This document shows positions 53,903 to 63,253 of a stretch of DNA of 64,000 nucleotides, piece by piece; position 1 is the stretch's first letter, and every line of letters begins with the position of its first letter. Both the position numbers and the translations under genes were made by a program. The DNA is from CAVZBW01 sp963778465 (lineage in GTDB: Bacteria > Actinomycetota > Acidimicrobiia > Acidimicrobiales > RAAP-2), in NCBI GenBank assembly GCA_963778465.1, contig CAVZUK010000003.1, forward strand, positions 2,937,508 through 3,001,507. The letters run 5' to 3'. The notes under the pieces are model-generated. The model made no database searches and was not told the DNA's origin. It was given only the letters and a program-made list of their open reading frames with translations.

Positions 53903-54022
53903 GCGTTCGACTGTAGCGCGCACGCCCCGGCCCGCAGGGGGACCTGTGGCCTCGTGCAGAGCCCAGGGCCGGGCCTGACGGGCGCCAGGTCCGGCCGCTG
54001 TCGCGGGGCTGCGGCGGGCGCC

Positions 54023-54772
54023 TCAGCCGGCCAGCTGGGCGAGCACCGGGTCCGGGATGTCGTAGTTCGCGTGCACCGCCTGGACGTCGTCGTGGTCGTC
54101 GAGCGCCTCGAGGAGCCGCACGACCCGCTTGGCCTCCCCCTCGTCCTCGACAGGGACGGTGGTCGTCGGCACGAGCGTCAGCTCCGAGGACTCGACCTGG
54201 AGACCAGCCGTCTCGAGGGCCCCCCGCACGGCCGCGAGGTCCGACGGCGCCGTGGTCACCAGCCACCGCACTCCCTCGTCCGTCAGATCCTCGGCACCCG
54301 CGTCGGTCGCCAGCTCCATGACCCGGTCCTCGTCGACGTCGTGAGCCAGCGAGATGGCCCCCTTTCGGGCGAACTGCCAACTGACCGCGCCGGGCTCTGC
54401 GGTGGAGCCGCCGCTTCGATTGAAGATGTTGCGGATCTCGGCACCGGTCCGGTTCCGGTTGTCGGTGAGGCACTCGACGAGGACGGCCACCCCGCCGTGC
54501 GCGTACCCCTCGTAGGTCACGGCCTCGTAGCGAACCCCCTCGAGCTCGCCCGTGCCCCGCTTGATGGCGCGCTCGATCGTGTCCGACGGCACGGAAGCGT
54601 CACGCGCCTTGCTGTACATGGTGCGCAGCGCGGCGTTGGAGCTCAGGTCGCTCCCGCCCTCGCGCGCCGCCACCTCGATCTGGCGGATCAGCTTCGCGAA
54701 GAGTTTGCCTCGCGCCTTGTCCTGCGCGCCCTTGCGGTACTTGGTGGTCGCCCACTTGGAGTGCCCGGACAT
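54023..54772 (-). CDS. yebC: YebC/PmpR/TACO1-family protein
   Basis: 249 aa. Full YebC pattern: MSGHSKWATTKYRKGAQDKA, FAKLIRQIEVAAREGG, RDASVPSDTIERAIKRGTGE, YEGYAHGGVAVLVECLTDN, NRNRTGAEIRNIFNRSGGS, and the C-terminal LEALDDHDDVQAVHANYDI. Family members are described as transcriptional regulators or as factors aiding translation of proline-rich stretches. Sits upstream of ruvC in the usual arrangement. Confidence 0.95.
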   Translation of the reverse strand: MSGHSKWATTKYRKGAQDKARGKLFAKLIRQIEVAAREGGSDLSSNAALRTMYSKARDASVPSDTIERAIKRGTGELEGVRYEAVTYEGYAHGGVAVLVECLTDNRNRTGAEIRNIFNRSGGSTAEPGAVSWQFARKGAISLAHDVDEDRVMELATDAGAEDLTDEGVRWLVTTAPSDLAAVRGALETAGLQVESSELTLVPTTTVPVEDEGEAKRVVRLLEALDDHDDVQAVHANYDIPDPVLAQLAG

Positions 54773-54805
54773 ACTCGTGCTCCTATTGCTCTCTCGGGCC
54801 CTGCA

Positions 54806-54821
54806 GGCGCCGCCGGGCGCC
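54806..54821. terminator. Short GC palindrome between pdxT and yebC
   Basis: GGCGCC, four bases, GGCGCC can form a 6-bp stem in the 69-base gap. No T-tract; weak evidence for termination or pausing. Confidence 0.25.
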
Positions 54822-54841
54822 CAGGTCCTGGAATTCTGATG

Positions 54842-55621
54842 CTACCGGCCGGTCCTGGCGGCCACCGGCTCGCCGGCGTCCCCGCCGGGGCCATCCGCCA
54901 CCGGACCGGGCAGCTCGCCTCGGACCATGGCCACGAGCAGCCGGTGGACCCGGCGATCGGGCGTGAGCTCCGGATGGAAGGACGCGACCAGGACGTTGCC
55001 CTGCCGGGCCACCGCCGGAACCGGGCGTATCGCAGGGGCGTTACCCGACGGGCCCGACGGCGCGTCCGCCAGAACCTCGACGCCGCCACCGACCCGCTCG
55101 ATCACGGGAGCGCGGATGAACACCGCCGGGAGCTCGCCCCGCCCCCCGACATCTCCGGCCTCATCACCGGGAGCGCCGGCCGGGAGCCTCGACAGCAGCT
55201 CGTCGATTCGCGTGGCGTCGAGCGTGGTCTCGAAGGACTGTGCCTGGCGTCCGTAGGCGTTCCGGCGCACCGTGCAGTCGATGGCGTCGAGGTGCACCTG
55301 GTCGGGGCGACCATCCAGGACGTCGGTGGCGAGGAGCACCAGGCCCGCACAGGTGCCGAGCGTCGGCATGCCCCCGGCGAGCCGGTCGCGCAGCGGCTCG
55401 AGGACGCCCGAGCTACGCAGCAGGAGCGACAGCGTCGTCGACTCCCCCCCGGGAATGATCAGACCGTCGAGGTCCGCGAGCTCCGAGGCACGTCGCACGA
55501 CCCGCCCGGAAACGCCGAGCTCCTCCAAAGCTGCCAGGTGCTCGCGAACGTCTCCCTGCAGCCCGAGGACCCCGACAGTGTGGCTCGCGGGGCCCGCGTC
55601 GGCCCGCGGAACCCGGGTCAC
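54842..55621 (-). CDS. pdxT: Pyridoxal 5'-phosphate synthase, glutaminase subunit
   Basis: 259 aa class I amidotransferase that supplies ammonia to PdxS. VGVLGLQGDVREHLAAL, LIIPGGESTTLSLLL, the nucleophile in PTLGTCAGLVLLA, and VLVASFHPELTPDRRVH (His, Glu). A loop rich in Gly/Pro (GAPGDEAGDVGGRG) and an Ala/Pro segment near 200 make it longer than usual. GTG start overlaps the pdxS stop (GTGA); a TTG one codon earlier is possible. Confidence 0.95.
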   Translation of the reverse strand: MTRVPRADAGPASHTVGVLGLQGDVREHLAALEELGVSGRVVRRASELADLDGLIIPGGESTTLSLLLRSSGVLEPLRDRLAGGMPTLGTCAGLVLLATDVLDGRPDQVHLDAIDCTVRRNAYGRQAQSFETTLDATRIDELLSRLPAGAPGDEAGDVGGRGELPAVFIRAPVIERVGGGVEVLADAPSGPSGNAPAIRPVPAVARQGNVLVASFHPELTPDRRVHRLLVAMVRGELPGPVADGPGGDAGEPVAARTGR

Positions 55622-56523
55622 CAACCGCGATCGGCCAGCCGCTCGCCCAGGTCCGAGATCTCGTGGCCGCGCATGGGCTCACCGAGTCCCCTGGAAACCT
55701 TGGCCACGTGCTCGGCATCGAGGTAGTGCGTCGTGGCCTCGACGATCGCCCTGGCGCGGCGGGCCGGATCCTCGCTCTTGAAGATGCCCGACCCGACGAA
55801 GACCGCCTGCGCACCCAGCTGCATCACGAGGGCGGCATCCGCCGGTGTGGCGATGCCGCCGGCGCAGAAGAGCGGGACGGGCAGCTCGCCCATGGCGGCG
55901 ATCTCCTGCACGAGGCCGACCGGCGCCTGCAAACGCTTGGCCCACTCGTAGAGCTCGGCGGAGTCTGCGACGCCGATGCGTCGGATGTCGCCCACGATCG
56001 AACGCAGGTGGCGCACGGCCTCCACGATGTTGCCCGTGCCGGCCTCGCCCTTTGAGCGGATCATCGCCGCTCCCTCGGAGATGCGTCGCAACGCCTCTCC
56101 GAGATTGGTGGCGCCGCAGACGAACGGTACCGAGAACGCCCACTTGTCGATGTGGTGCGCCTCGTCGGCCGGCGTGAGAACCTCGCTCTCGTCGATGTAG
56201 TCGACCCCGAGAGCCTGGAGCACCTGCGCCTCGGCGAAGTGCCCGATGCGGGCCTTGGCCATGACCGGGATGGTCACGGCGTCCTGGATCGCCGAGATGA
56301 GGGCGGGATCGCTCATCCGGGCCACGCCACCGTCCCGGCGAATGTCGGCGGGAACGCGCTCGAGGGCCATCACCGAGACCGCCCCGGCGTCCTCCGCGAT
56401 CTTTGCGTGCTCGGCCGTGACCACGTCCATGATGACGCCGCCACGCAACATGTCGGCCAGCCCCCGTTTCACGGTGAACGTGCCCGTCACCCGCTGTTCG
56501 CCGATGTCCGCCATGACCTCCAT
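55618..56523 (-). CDS. pdxS: Pyridoxal 5'-phosphate synthase, synthase subunit
   Basis: 301 aa barrel that builds PLP from ribose 5-phosphate, glyceraldehyde 3-phosphate and ammonia. KRGLADMLRGGVIMDVV, the catalytic lysine in VMAKARIGHFAEAQVL, DYIDESEVLTPAD, the second lysine in MIRSKGEAGTGNIVEAVRH, and FCAGGIATPADAALVMQLGA are all present. Most conserved gene in the window. ATG start; a second ATG three codons on is possible. Confidence 0.97.
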   Translation of the reverse strand: MEVMADIGEQRVTGTFTVKRGLADMLRGGVIMDVVTAEHAKIAEDAGAVSVMALERVPADIRRDGGVARMSDPALISAIQDAVTIPVMAKARIGHFAEAQVLQALGVDYIDESEVLTPADEAHHIDKWAFSVPFVCGATNLGEALRRISEGAAMIRSKGEAGTGNIVEAVRHLRSIVGDIRRIGVADSAELYEWAKRLQAPVGLVQEIAAMGELPVPLFCAGGIATPADAALVMQLGAQAVFVGSGIFKSEDPARRARAIVEATTHYLDAEHVAKVSRGLGEPMRGHEISDLGERLADRGW

Positions 56524-56649
56524 GCTACCGGGCGGTCATGCTGGCCCCGGTAACGGGGAGGCTGGCCATCGGCAGCGGCAGACGGCGGCGGCCAGTGGTG
56601 GGATGCGTCACCGGCCATGGCGGCGACGTCGGTTCGCCGCGCCCCGGGG

Positions 56650-57822
56650 TCAGCGCTCGGCGAGGACCGCCGCGCGGACGGCCGTGGCGTCGAGCTGCGC
56701 GCACTCTTCCCGGTCTCGGCGCCCCACGTCGGGATCGACGAAGAAGTGCCGGAGCGAGTGCAGGCTCGAGGCCGCGAACACGGACCCCGCCTCGGGCGGG
56801 GGTGCGCTCTGCATCGCCTCGAGCGCCCGCTGCAGCCCCGGCGGGTAGCGCACGACGGTGACGGCGACGTCGTCGGCGACGAACTCGCGTCCCGAGCCGA
56901 TCGCACGGACCATCCACCGGTCGCTGCCGGTCAAGGTGCAGACAGGTCCGACGACCGCGGCGGCGATGGTCAGGACCACGACGTCGTCACGCTTGATGTG
57001 GGCGAGCTCGTGGGCGACGACCGCCTCGAGCTCGACGAGCCCCATTCCCTCCACGAGCCCACTCGTCACCACGAGCGTCGCCGCGCCCGGATTGACCCCG
57101 ACGGCGGCGCTGTTGGGCACGGGGTCGTCCACCACCGCGAGGGCGGGAACGCGGAGACCAAAGGTGGCGCAGAGTCCCTCCACCACGTTGTCGAGGCGGG
57201 GAAAGGTCCCTGGAGGTGCCGGCCGCGCGCCCATGCGGCGCAGGACGAGTCCGGTGGCGGATCGCCACACCAGGACCGTGACCACGGCCGCCACGACCAC
57301 GGCCGCGACGGCGCCGGCCACGATGCCGAGGACCAGCCCGAGCACGAGCCCCAAGACGGCTCCGGGCAGAATCCCGGCCGTCCCGCCGATCAGCTGCGCT
57401 CGACGGCGGTTGTGGGCCGCGGCGACGCGTCCGTCGAGGGCCGCCTCGTGGCGAGCCCCACCTCCAGTGGCGACCGCGGCGGTCTCAGCAGCGGCGTCCG
57501 ATCCCGCCTCGGTCCTTGGCCCGCGATCCTCCGTTGCCGACCGGGGAGCACCGGAGGAGCCTCGACGAGCGCCGTGGCTCCGCCTCCGATCGGGGCCTCG
57601 CGATGATGCCGGAGAGCCCGATCGCTGATTGCCCCGTGAACCGGAGGGGCGGTCGTTCGGGCGGCGCCTGGCGGAGCGGCCGGACTGCGAGCCTCGAGAT
57701 GACCCCGAGGACGACCCGGAAGACGGTCCCGACGAGGATCCGCTTTGGGACCCGGACGACGATCCACCCGCCGGCCTCCGGCCGCGATGCCGGCGATTCG
57801 ACCCTGACCCGCTTCCACCCAT
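56650..57822 (-). CDS. M48-family membrane metalloprotease with repetitive N-terminus
   Basis: 390 aa. The first ~110 residues are a Ser/Gly/Arg region (SGSQSGSSSGPSSGSSSG), then an Ala-rich stretch, a double membrane segment (AVLGLVLGLVLGIVAGAV, VVVAAVVTVLVW) and the protease domain with VVAHELAHIKRDD (zinc HExxH) and GREFVADDVAV (third ligand Glu). Related to HtpX-like membrane quality-control proteases. Low-complexity N-terminus could start later; no in-frame start gives a better boundary. Lies between pimA and pdxS. Confidence 0.85.
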   Translation of the reverse strand: MGGSGSGSNRRHRGRRPAGGSSSGSQSGSSSGPSSGSSSGSSRGSQSGRSARRRPNDRPSGSRGNQRSGSPASSRGPDRRRSHGARRGSSGAPRSATEDRGPRTEAGSDAAAETAAVATGGGARHEAALDGRVAAAHNRRRAQLIGGTAGILPGAVLGLVLGLVLGIVAGAVAAVVVAAVVTVLVWRSATGLVLRRMGARPAPPGTFPRLDNVVEGLCATFGLRVPALAVVDDPVPNSAAVGVNPGAATLVVTSGLVEGMGLVELEAVVAHELAHIKRDDVVVLTIAAAVVGPVCTLTGSDRWMVRAIGSGREFVADDVAVTVVRYPPGLQRALEAMQSAPPPEAGSVFAASSLHSLRHFFVDPDVGRRDREECAQLDATAVRAAVLAER

Positions 57823-57834
57823 CGACCGACGAGG

Positions 57835-59019
57835 TTACCGGGCACCCAGGGCGCGCTCGTAGCGCTCCTCGTAGCAGGCCGCGAGGCGATCCATCGACCA
57901 ACCCGAGGCGTGAGCCTCCCCGAGGTCGAGCGCTTCGCGAGACGCCCTCCCGGAGCCCGAGCGCACCTCGCCCGCCATGCGGACGATGGCCTCGGCCCAG
58001 GACGCCACGTCACCGGGCTCGACGAGCTCGGCATGCCCGCCGGCGGCCTCGCGATAGCCAGAGATGTCCGAGGCCAGCACCGCAGTGCGTGCCGCCAGGC
58101 CCTCGACCAGCACCATCCCGAAGGACTCGCCTCCGAGGGCCGGCGCGCACAGCACGTCGGCCGCCCTGATCCGGCGGACCTTCTCCCCTTCTGACAGGAC
58201 ACCCAGCCAGACGTGACGCGGGCTCGGGGGGAACCGGCGGCGCAGCTCTCCGGTCATCGGACCGTTCCCTGCGATCCAGAGGACCGCGTTGGCCTCCTCG
58301 CTCACGCGTTGAAAGGCCTCGAGGAGAACGAGCAGGCCCTTGCGCGGCTCGTGCCGACCGAGGAAGAGCAGAGAGACGGATCCGGGCGGGACGGCCGAAC
58401 CGTCGGGTCCGGCGCCGGTGGCGCCCTGGGGCGTGGCGGTCTCCGTGGACTCGAGCTCCGCCAGATCGACCCCGTTGAACAGCAACTCGAAGGGACCGCC
58501 GACCACCTGAGCGGCGGTCGCCCGGGCTGATTCGGAGACGGCGCACCGGACCGCGATGCGCGGCCCCAGCCTGCGGGCAAGAGGGGCGATGACGCGGTAG
58601 CCGACGTGGAGCCCCGAGCGGTGGAAGGTCGCCACCATCGGGAGGACGGGCCGGACCAAGAACCCGTACCCGAGCGTCGGAGCAAAGGGTTCGTGCAGGT
58701 GGACGACGTCGACCTTGGCATCGACCGCCTTCTCGCGGGCGCGCCGAGCCGCTCCCGGCCACAGGGCGACGGGCGCGATCGACCCGTTGGCGGGCAGGGC
58801 GACCGACCGCCCGACGACGATCGTGCCACCCGAGTCTGCGGGGTCCGCTGCGATATCCGGCGCGCCGTCCCCATGCCCCATCCGGTGTCCCCCGGACGCG
58901 GGCGCGAGCACCCAGATGGCGTGGCCCCTGCGTCTCAGGGCGGCGGCGAGCCCCAGTGCCTGCCCCTGGACGCCCCCGGGCCGGCTGAGGCTGTAGGGGC
59001 AGACCATGGCGATCCTCAT
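57835..59019 (-). CDS. pimA: Phosphatidylinositol mannosyltransferase-like GT4
   Basis: 394 aa GT-B enzyme. N-terminal MRIAMVCPYSLSRPGGVQGQ with the Gly-rich donor loop, VVHLHEPFAPTLGYGFL, FNGVDLAELES, LLFLGRHEPRKGLLVLLEAF and the nucleotide-sugar motif GGESFGMVLVEGLAART. Position after patA and pgsA argues for PimA, which adds the first mannose to phosphatidylinositol. The ATG overlaps the patA stop by one base (TGATG). Confidence 0.9.
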   Translation of the reverse strand: MRIAMVCPYSLSRPGGVQGQALGLAAALRRRGHAIWVLAPASGGHRMGHGDGAPDIAADPADSGGTIVVGRSVALPANGSIAPVALWPGAARRAREKAVDAKVDVVHLHEPFAPTLGYGFLVRPVLPMVATFHRSGLHVGYRVIAPLARRLGPRIAVRCAVSESARATAAQVVGGPFELLFNGVDLAELESTETATPQGATGAGPDGSAVPPGSVSLLFLGRHEPRKGLLVLLEAFQRVSEEANAVLWIAGNGPMTGELRRRFPPSPRHVWLGVLSEGEKVRRIRAADVLCAPALGGESFGMVLVEGLAARTAVLASDISGYREAAGGHAELVEPGDVASWAEAIVRMAGEVRSGSGRASREALDLGEAHASGWSMDRLAACYEERYERALGAR

Positions 59020-60005
59020 CAGGTGATCGCCCCCGGGGTCCGTCGAGGCGAGAGCCGGGACGCCAGAGGACCCTTCCCGGCCAGGCCCTCGTACTCAGTC
59101 GGCCAATTCGGCTGGAAGAGGTGCCACTGCTCGGGCGCTCGGCGGATGTACTCCTCGAACTGGGTGGCGATCTCCTGGGTCAAACGCACCACGTCGTCGC
59201 GGATCCGGCCGCGCCGTTCCGTGTTGAGGGGGGCCGAGACGACGCCGTTGTGGAATGGGCCCGGCCCGCTGTAGACCACCGCGGTGAGCAACGTCGCGCC
59301 GGTGCGCAACGCCATGGTCGCGGGCCCGGCAGGGAAGGTCGTCCGCTCGCCGAAGAACTCCACCTCCACGCCGCTTCCCTCGATGTCCCGATCGCACAGG
59401 AGACCGACGAGCCCGCCCGAGCGCAGCGTGCTCAACACCACGCCGCTGGCATCGTGGTCCAGGGGCACGATGCGCAGTCCCATCGCCTCCCGCTGGTCGA
59501 CGAACCAGTCGAAGAGGCGCTCGGGCTCCACGCGCTCCGCGACGCTCGTCATGGGGAATCCCTCGGAGGCCAGGAAGGATCCGCCCCATTCCCAGCTGCC
59601 GACGTGGGGAAGCGCCATCACCACGCCCTTGCCGGTCGCCATTCCCGCCGCCAGGTGCTCGAGACCACGCTCGATGATCATCCGGCTGCGCACCTCGGTC
59701 TCGGACGTCGTGGGCAGGCGCCCGCCCTCGGTCCAGTACCGCCCATAGGCCCGGAAGGACCGCCGAGCCCATCGCCGCACCACCGCCCGGTCCGGGGCCA
59801 CGACCGGCGAAGTGCTTGCGAGGACGCGCTCGAGGTGTAGCTCGGCCAGCTGCCGATCCTGGCGTTTGCACTGCGAGAGGAACTGGGTCACGGCCACCGT
59901 CACGGCGCTGCCAAAGCCCTCCGGAGCCCTGGCCAGGGCCTCGCCGAGGCCGCGGTAGGCGGCGTAGCTCGCGAGATGCCGGAGACGAGGCCGAGGCTGG
60001 GACAC
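59019..60005 (-). CDS. patA: Phosphatidylinositol mannoside acyltransferase-like protein
   Basis: 328 aa lysophospholipid-acyltransferase superfamily member related to PatA/LpxL. The H-x4-D/E motif is seen in VMALPHVGSWEWGGSFLAS; LVGLLCDRDIEGSGVEVEFF, FPAGPATMALRTGATLL and EEYIRRAPEQWHLFQPNWPT are family features. It would acylate a PIM mannose at the cytoplasmic membrane face. GTG start (VSQPRPRLRH) chosen as nearest to the conserved region, 23 bases after pgsA. Confidence 0.88.
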   Translation of the reverse strand: MSQPRPRLRHLASYAAYRGLGEALARAPEGFGSAVTVAVTQFLSQCKRQDRQLAELHLERVLASTSPVVAPDRAVVRRWARRSFRAYGRYWTEGGRLPTTSETEVRSRMIIERGLEHLAAGMATGKGVVMALPHVGSWEWGGSFLASEGFPMTSVAERVEPERLFDWFVDQREAMGLRIVPLDHDASGVVLSTLRSGGLVGLLCDRDIEGSGVEVEFFGERTTFPAGPATMALRTGATLLTAVVYSGPGPFHNGVVSAPLNTERRGRIRDDVVRLTQEIATQFEEYIRRAPEQWHLFQPNWPTEYEGLAGKGPLASRLSPRRTPGAIT

Positions 60006-60028
60006 AGAGGGGTTTGCGGGCGGGGGCT

Positions 60029-60892
60029 TCAGCGGTCGCGGCTGCGCTGGTCCCGCATCGCCGGACCGGAAGGCGGCCCGGACCGGAAGACCCGCTGGGT
60101 GCCGCGGGCCCGCCTCGTACGACCGCTGCGACTGGCCAACGTCTCCTGCCTCCGGGCCCTCCAGCGGCCCACCGGCTGGCGGCTGCTCCGCCGCTGCCCG
60201 GCACCTGGCGCGAGACCCTGCCGCCAGGCCCGCCACCGAGACTCCACGCGTCCCTGCTGCCAGGGCCGATCGGCGCGTGCATGGCGATGGGCGCCGGCGG
60301 GTGGCCGGGCGGGGCCCTCGGCCACGCTCCAGACCCGGACGAAGCGTCCGACGGCCGTGAGCATCGTGAGGCCCAGCAGCAGCCAGAGGATCGGCACGAG
60401 GAGCCACGGGGTGAGGAAACCGACGCCGAGGAGGATCATCCGCTCGGCGCGCTCCATCAGCCCCCCCTTCGCGGAGATGCCGAGCGCCTCGGCCTTGGCC
60501 CGCTCGTAGGAGATGAGGGAGCTCGCGGCCAGCACCGCAAGGGGCAGGAGGACCAGGTGACCCTCGTGCACCGAGGCCAGGTACCAGGCCACGCCGCCCA
60601 TCACGATGGCGTCGCTCACCCGGTCGACCACCGAGTCGAAGAAGGCCCCACGGACCGAGGCCGTGCCGCTCGCCTTGGCGACCGGGCCGTCCAGGAGGTC
60701 GGCGAAACCGGTCAGGGCGAGCAGGATGATGCCCCAGTGCAGGTGGCCGGAGCCGACCGCGAAGGCGGTGGCCACGGAGAGGGCGAGGCCGGTGACCGTC
60801 AGGACGTCGGCGGTGATGCCCAGGCGGCGCAGCCGCTGCCCTATGGGGCTCGTCTTGCGATCGACCGCGCTGCGCCAGCGCCCGTCAAACAT
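60029..60892 (-). CDS. pgsA: CDP-alcohol phosphatidyltransferase (PgsA-type, likely PI-phosphate synthase) with Arg-rich tail
   Basis: 287 aa. The catalytic signature reads DLLDGPVAKASGTASVRGAF followed by FDSVVDRVSD, i.e. D-x2-D-G-x2-A-K...G-x3-D-x3-D with Lys where Arg is usual. About six membrane segments. Next to patA and pimA, so phosphatidylinositol-phosphate synthesis is the likely role. The fold ends near RFVRVWSVAEG; about 90 extra residues of Arg/Ala/Gly low complexity follow. Start ATG at MFDGRWRSAV. Confidence 0.88.
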   Translation of the reverse strand: MFDGRWRSAVDRKTSPIGQRLRRLGITADVLTVTGLALSVATAFAVGSGHLHWGIILLALTGFADLLDGPVAKASGTASVRGAFFDSVVDRVSDAIVMGGVAWYLASVHEGHLVLLPLAVLAASSLISYERAKAEALGISAKGGLMERAERMILLGVGFLTPWLLVPILWLLLGLTMLTAVGRFVRVWSVAEGPARPPAGAHRHARADRPWQQGRVESRWRAWRQGLAPGAGQRRSSRQPVGRWRARRQETLASRSGRTRRARGTQRVFRSGPPSGPAMRDQRSRDR

Positions 60893-61137
60893 CGCTTCTG
60901 TTGGCCCAGCTGCCGCCCGAGCGGCTCCCCTTCGCCGGTGCACCCGGCTGGGTTGGGGACGCCAGCGCCATCAGCCTCTCCGTAGCATCGTGTCGGTGGT
61001 GGGCGAGACCCGAGCGCACCCGCGCCGTCCCGGTCGCTCCGCCAATTCTCACCACTTTACCCCTTTGACCCGGTTCCGCTTCGCACCGGCCGCCGGACTG
61101 CGCGACACTCGTCACCGACGAGAGCAAGGGGGGACAA
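60893..61137. other. Divergent intergenic region between pgsA and EF-G-like gene
   Basis: 245 bases with an AT-richer patch (CACTTTACCCCTTTGACC, around 61053-61070) that could carry promoter elements for the EF-G-like gene. The Shine-Dalgarno AAGGGGGGA sits a few bases before its GTG. No RNA gene or repeat is recognised. Confidence 0.5.
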
Positions 61138-63207
61138 GTGCCGAGCCTCTCCACATCCAGCATCAGAAACGTCGCCTTGGTGGGCCATCACGGAGCCGGC
61201 AAGACCACGCTGGCCGAGGCTCTCCTCCTGTGCGCCGGCGCGATCTCCCGCCCGGGCAGCATCGAGAAGGGCAACACGGTCTGCGACTTCGAGCCCGAGG
61301 AGGTCTCGCGCAACCTGTCCGTCTCGATGGCCCTGGCCCCGATCACGGTCGGAGACACCAAGATCAACGTGATCGACGCACCGGGCTACGCCGACTTCCA
61401 GGCCGACATGGAGCTCGCGCTCTCGGTGGCCGACCTTGCGGTGATCGTGGTGAGCGCCACCGACGGGGTTCAGGGCCAGACGGAGGACGCCTGGCGGGCG
61501 GCTGCCCAGCGAGGGCTTCCCCGCGTGCTCGTGGTCAACAAGCTCGACCGTGAGCGGGCGGACTTCAACGGGACGCTCGCACAGATCCAGGACGCATTCG
61601 GTGCCGGGATCGCTCCCGTCGAGCTCCCGATCGGTCTGGAGCACGACCTGCTCGGCGTGGTCGACCTGCTGGACGGCACCGCCACCCTCTACGACACCTC
61701 GGCCGGGCCCCCGCTCGAGGGCTCGGTGGCCCAGGTGCCCGCGGAGCTCAGCGACGAGGTCGACCGTGTGCACGAGCAGCTGGTCGAGGGCATCGTCGTG
61801 AGCGAGGACGATCTCATGGCCCGGTACCTGGAGGGCGAGGAGATCGACCGTACGGAGCTCCAGTCGGCACTTGCCGCCGGCGTCGAGTCGGGTGCGGTGT
61901 TCCCCGTGCTGTGCTGCTCGAGTACCACGGGTGTCGGCGTGGACCGGCTCGCCCGTCTCCTGACGGAGCTGGCGCCGGCGCCGGGGCACCGGGGCCCGCT
62001 GAACGTCCTCGCCGGGGAGGGGACGAGCGACGTCGCCTGCGACCCCGATGGACCCCCGCTGCTGTTCGTCTGCAAGACGCTGTCGGACGCCCACGCCGGC
62101 AAGATCTCCATCTGCCGTGTCTTCTCCGGAACGATCAAGCCGGACGTCGTCCTGTACAACCCCCGCACCCGGGACGAGGAGCGCCTGCACGTGCTCGAGC
62201 ACATCCGCGGGCACACGACGACACCGGTGAACGAGGTGGTAGCCGGCGACTTCGTCGCCGTGCCCAGGCTCGGGGCGCAGACCGGGGACACGCTCGCCCC
62301 CAAGGGGACCCCCGTCCGGGTGCCCCTGCCCGAGATGCCGCCGCCCGCGCTCCCCGTCGCCGTCAACCCGGCCTCGAGGGCCGACGACGACAAGCTGATG
62401 TCCGCCCTGCACCGGCTCCAGGAGGAGGACCCCTCGCTGGTGGTGCGGCGGGTCGACGAGACCCACCAGACGGTCCTCGACGTGGCCGGCGAGATCCACC
62501 TGGCCGTCGTCTTCGAGCGCCTCGCTCGCAAGTTCGGCGTCAACGTGGAGCGTCAGGACGTGCGTGTCCCCTACCGGGAGACCATCTCGAGGCCAGCCGA
62601 AGCCGAAGGCCGGCACAAGAAGCAGACCGGCGGCCACGGGCAGTTCGGCGTCGTCCACCTGAAGCTCGAGCCGCTCGGTCGGGGCGAGGGCTTCGAGTTC
62701 CACGACGCGGTGGTCGGCGGCGCCATCCCGCGCCAGTACATCCCTGCCGTGGAGAAAGGCGTCATGGAGACGATGGAGCTGGGTGGGCTCCACGGGTACC
62801 CCGTCGTCGACATCGCCGCCACTTGCGACGACGGCAAGCACCACTCGGTGGACTCTTCCGAGATGGCGTTCAAGCTCGCTGCCGCGCTCGCCTTCAAGGA
62901 GGCGCTCGGCCACGCGGCCCCGGTCCTCCTCGAACCCATCTCCAAGGTGGAGGTCACCGTGCCCACCGAGGTCCAAGGTGACGTCATGGGCGACCTCCAC
63001 TCGCGACGGGCGCGTATCCAGGGGACGGACTCGAGCGACGACGGGCGCCAGACGGTCGTCGCCCTCGTTCCGACCGCCGAGCTCACCCGCTACGCGGTCG
63101 ACCTCCGCGCGTTGACGGGAGGCAGGGGTCGCTTCCAGGCAACCCACGACCACTACGACACCGTGCCCGAGCACCTCGCGGGCCACATCCCGAACGGCCA
63201 CGGCTGA
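61138..63207 (+). CDS. Elongation factor G-like GTPase
   Basis: 689 aa, EF-G domain order. G1 ALVGHHGAGKTTLAEAL, G3 NVIDAPGYADFQADM, G4 VVNKLDRERADF, then domains II-V including KKQTGGHGQFGVVHLKLEP and DVMGDLHSRRARIQGTDSS. Loop G1 (GHHGAGKT) and the switch I area (EEVSRNLSVSMALAPI, no RGITI) differ from canonical FusA and match the EF-G-like paralogues of actinobacteria. Ribosomal role of these paralogues is unclear. GTG start with a strong AAGGGGGGA site. Confidence 0.88.
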   Translation: MPSLSTSSIRNVALVGHHGAGKTTLAEALLLCAGAISRPGSIEKGNTVCDFEPEEVSRNLSVSMALAPITVGDTKINVIDAPGYADFQADMELALSVADLAVIVVSATDGVQGQTEDAWRAAAQRGLPRVLVVNKLDRERADFNGTLAQIQDAFGAGIAPVELPIGLEHDLLGVVDLLDGTATLYDTSAGPPLEGSVAQVPAELSDEVDRVHEQLVEGIVVSEDDLMARYLEGEEIDRTELQSALAAGVESGAVFPVLCCSSTTGVGVDRLARLLTELAPAPGHRGPLNVLAGEGTSDVACDPDGPPLLFVCKTLSDAHAGKISICRVFSGTIKPDVVLYNPRTRDEERLHVLEHIRGHTTTPVNEVVAGDFVAVPRLGAQTGDTLAPKGTPVRVPLPEMPPPALPVAVNPASRADDDKLMSALHRLQEEDPSLVVRRVDETHQTVLDVAGEIHLAVVFERLARKFGVNVERQDVRVPYRETISRPAEAEGRHKKQTGGHGQFGVVHLKLEPLGRGEGFEFHDAVVGGAIPRQYIPAVEKGVMETMELGGLHGYPVVDIAATCDDGKHHSVDSSEMAFKLAAALAFKEALGHAAPVLLEPISKVEVTVPTEVQGDVMGDLHSRRARIQGTDSSDDGRQTVVALVPTAELTRYAVDLRALTGGRGRFQATHDHYDTVPEHLAGHIPNGHG

Positions 63208-63253
63208 GGACGTCCTCGACGCCACCACGAGAGCGCTTCGCCGCGCCGGGTGC

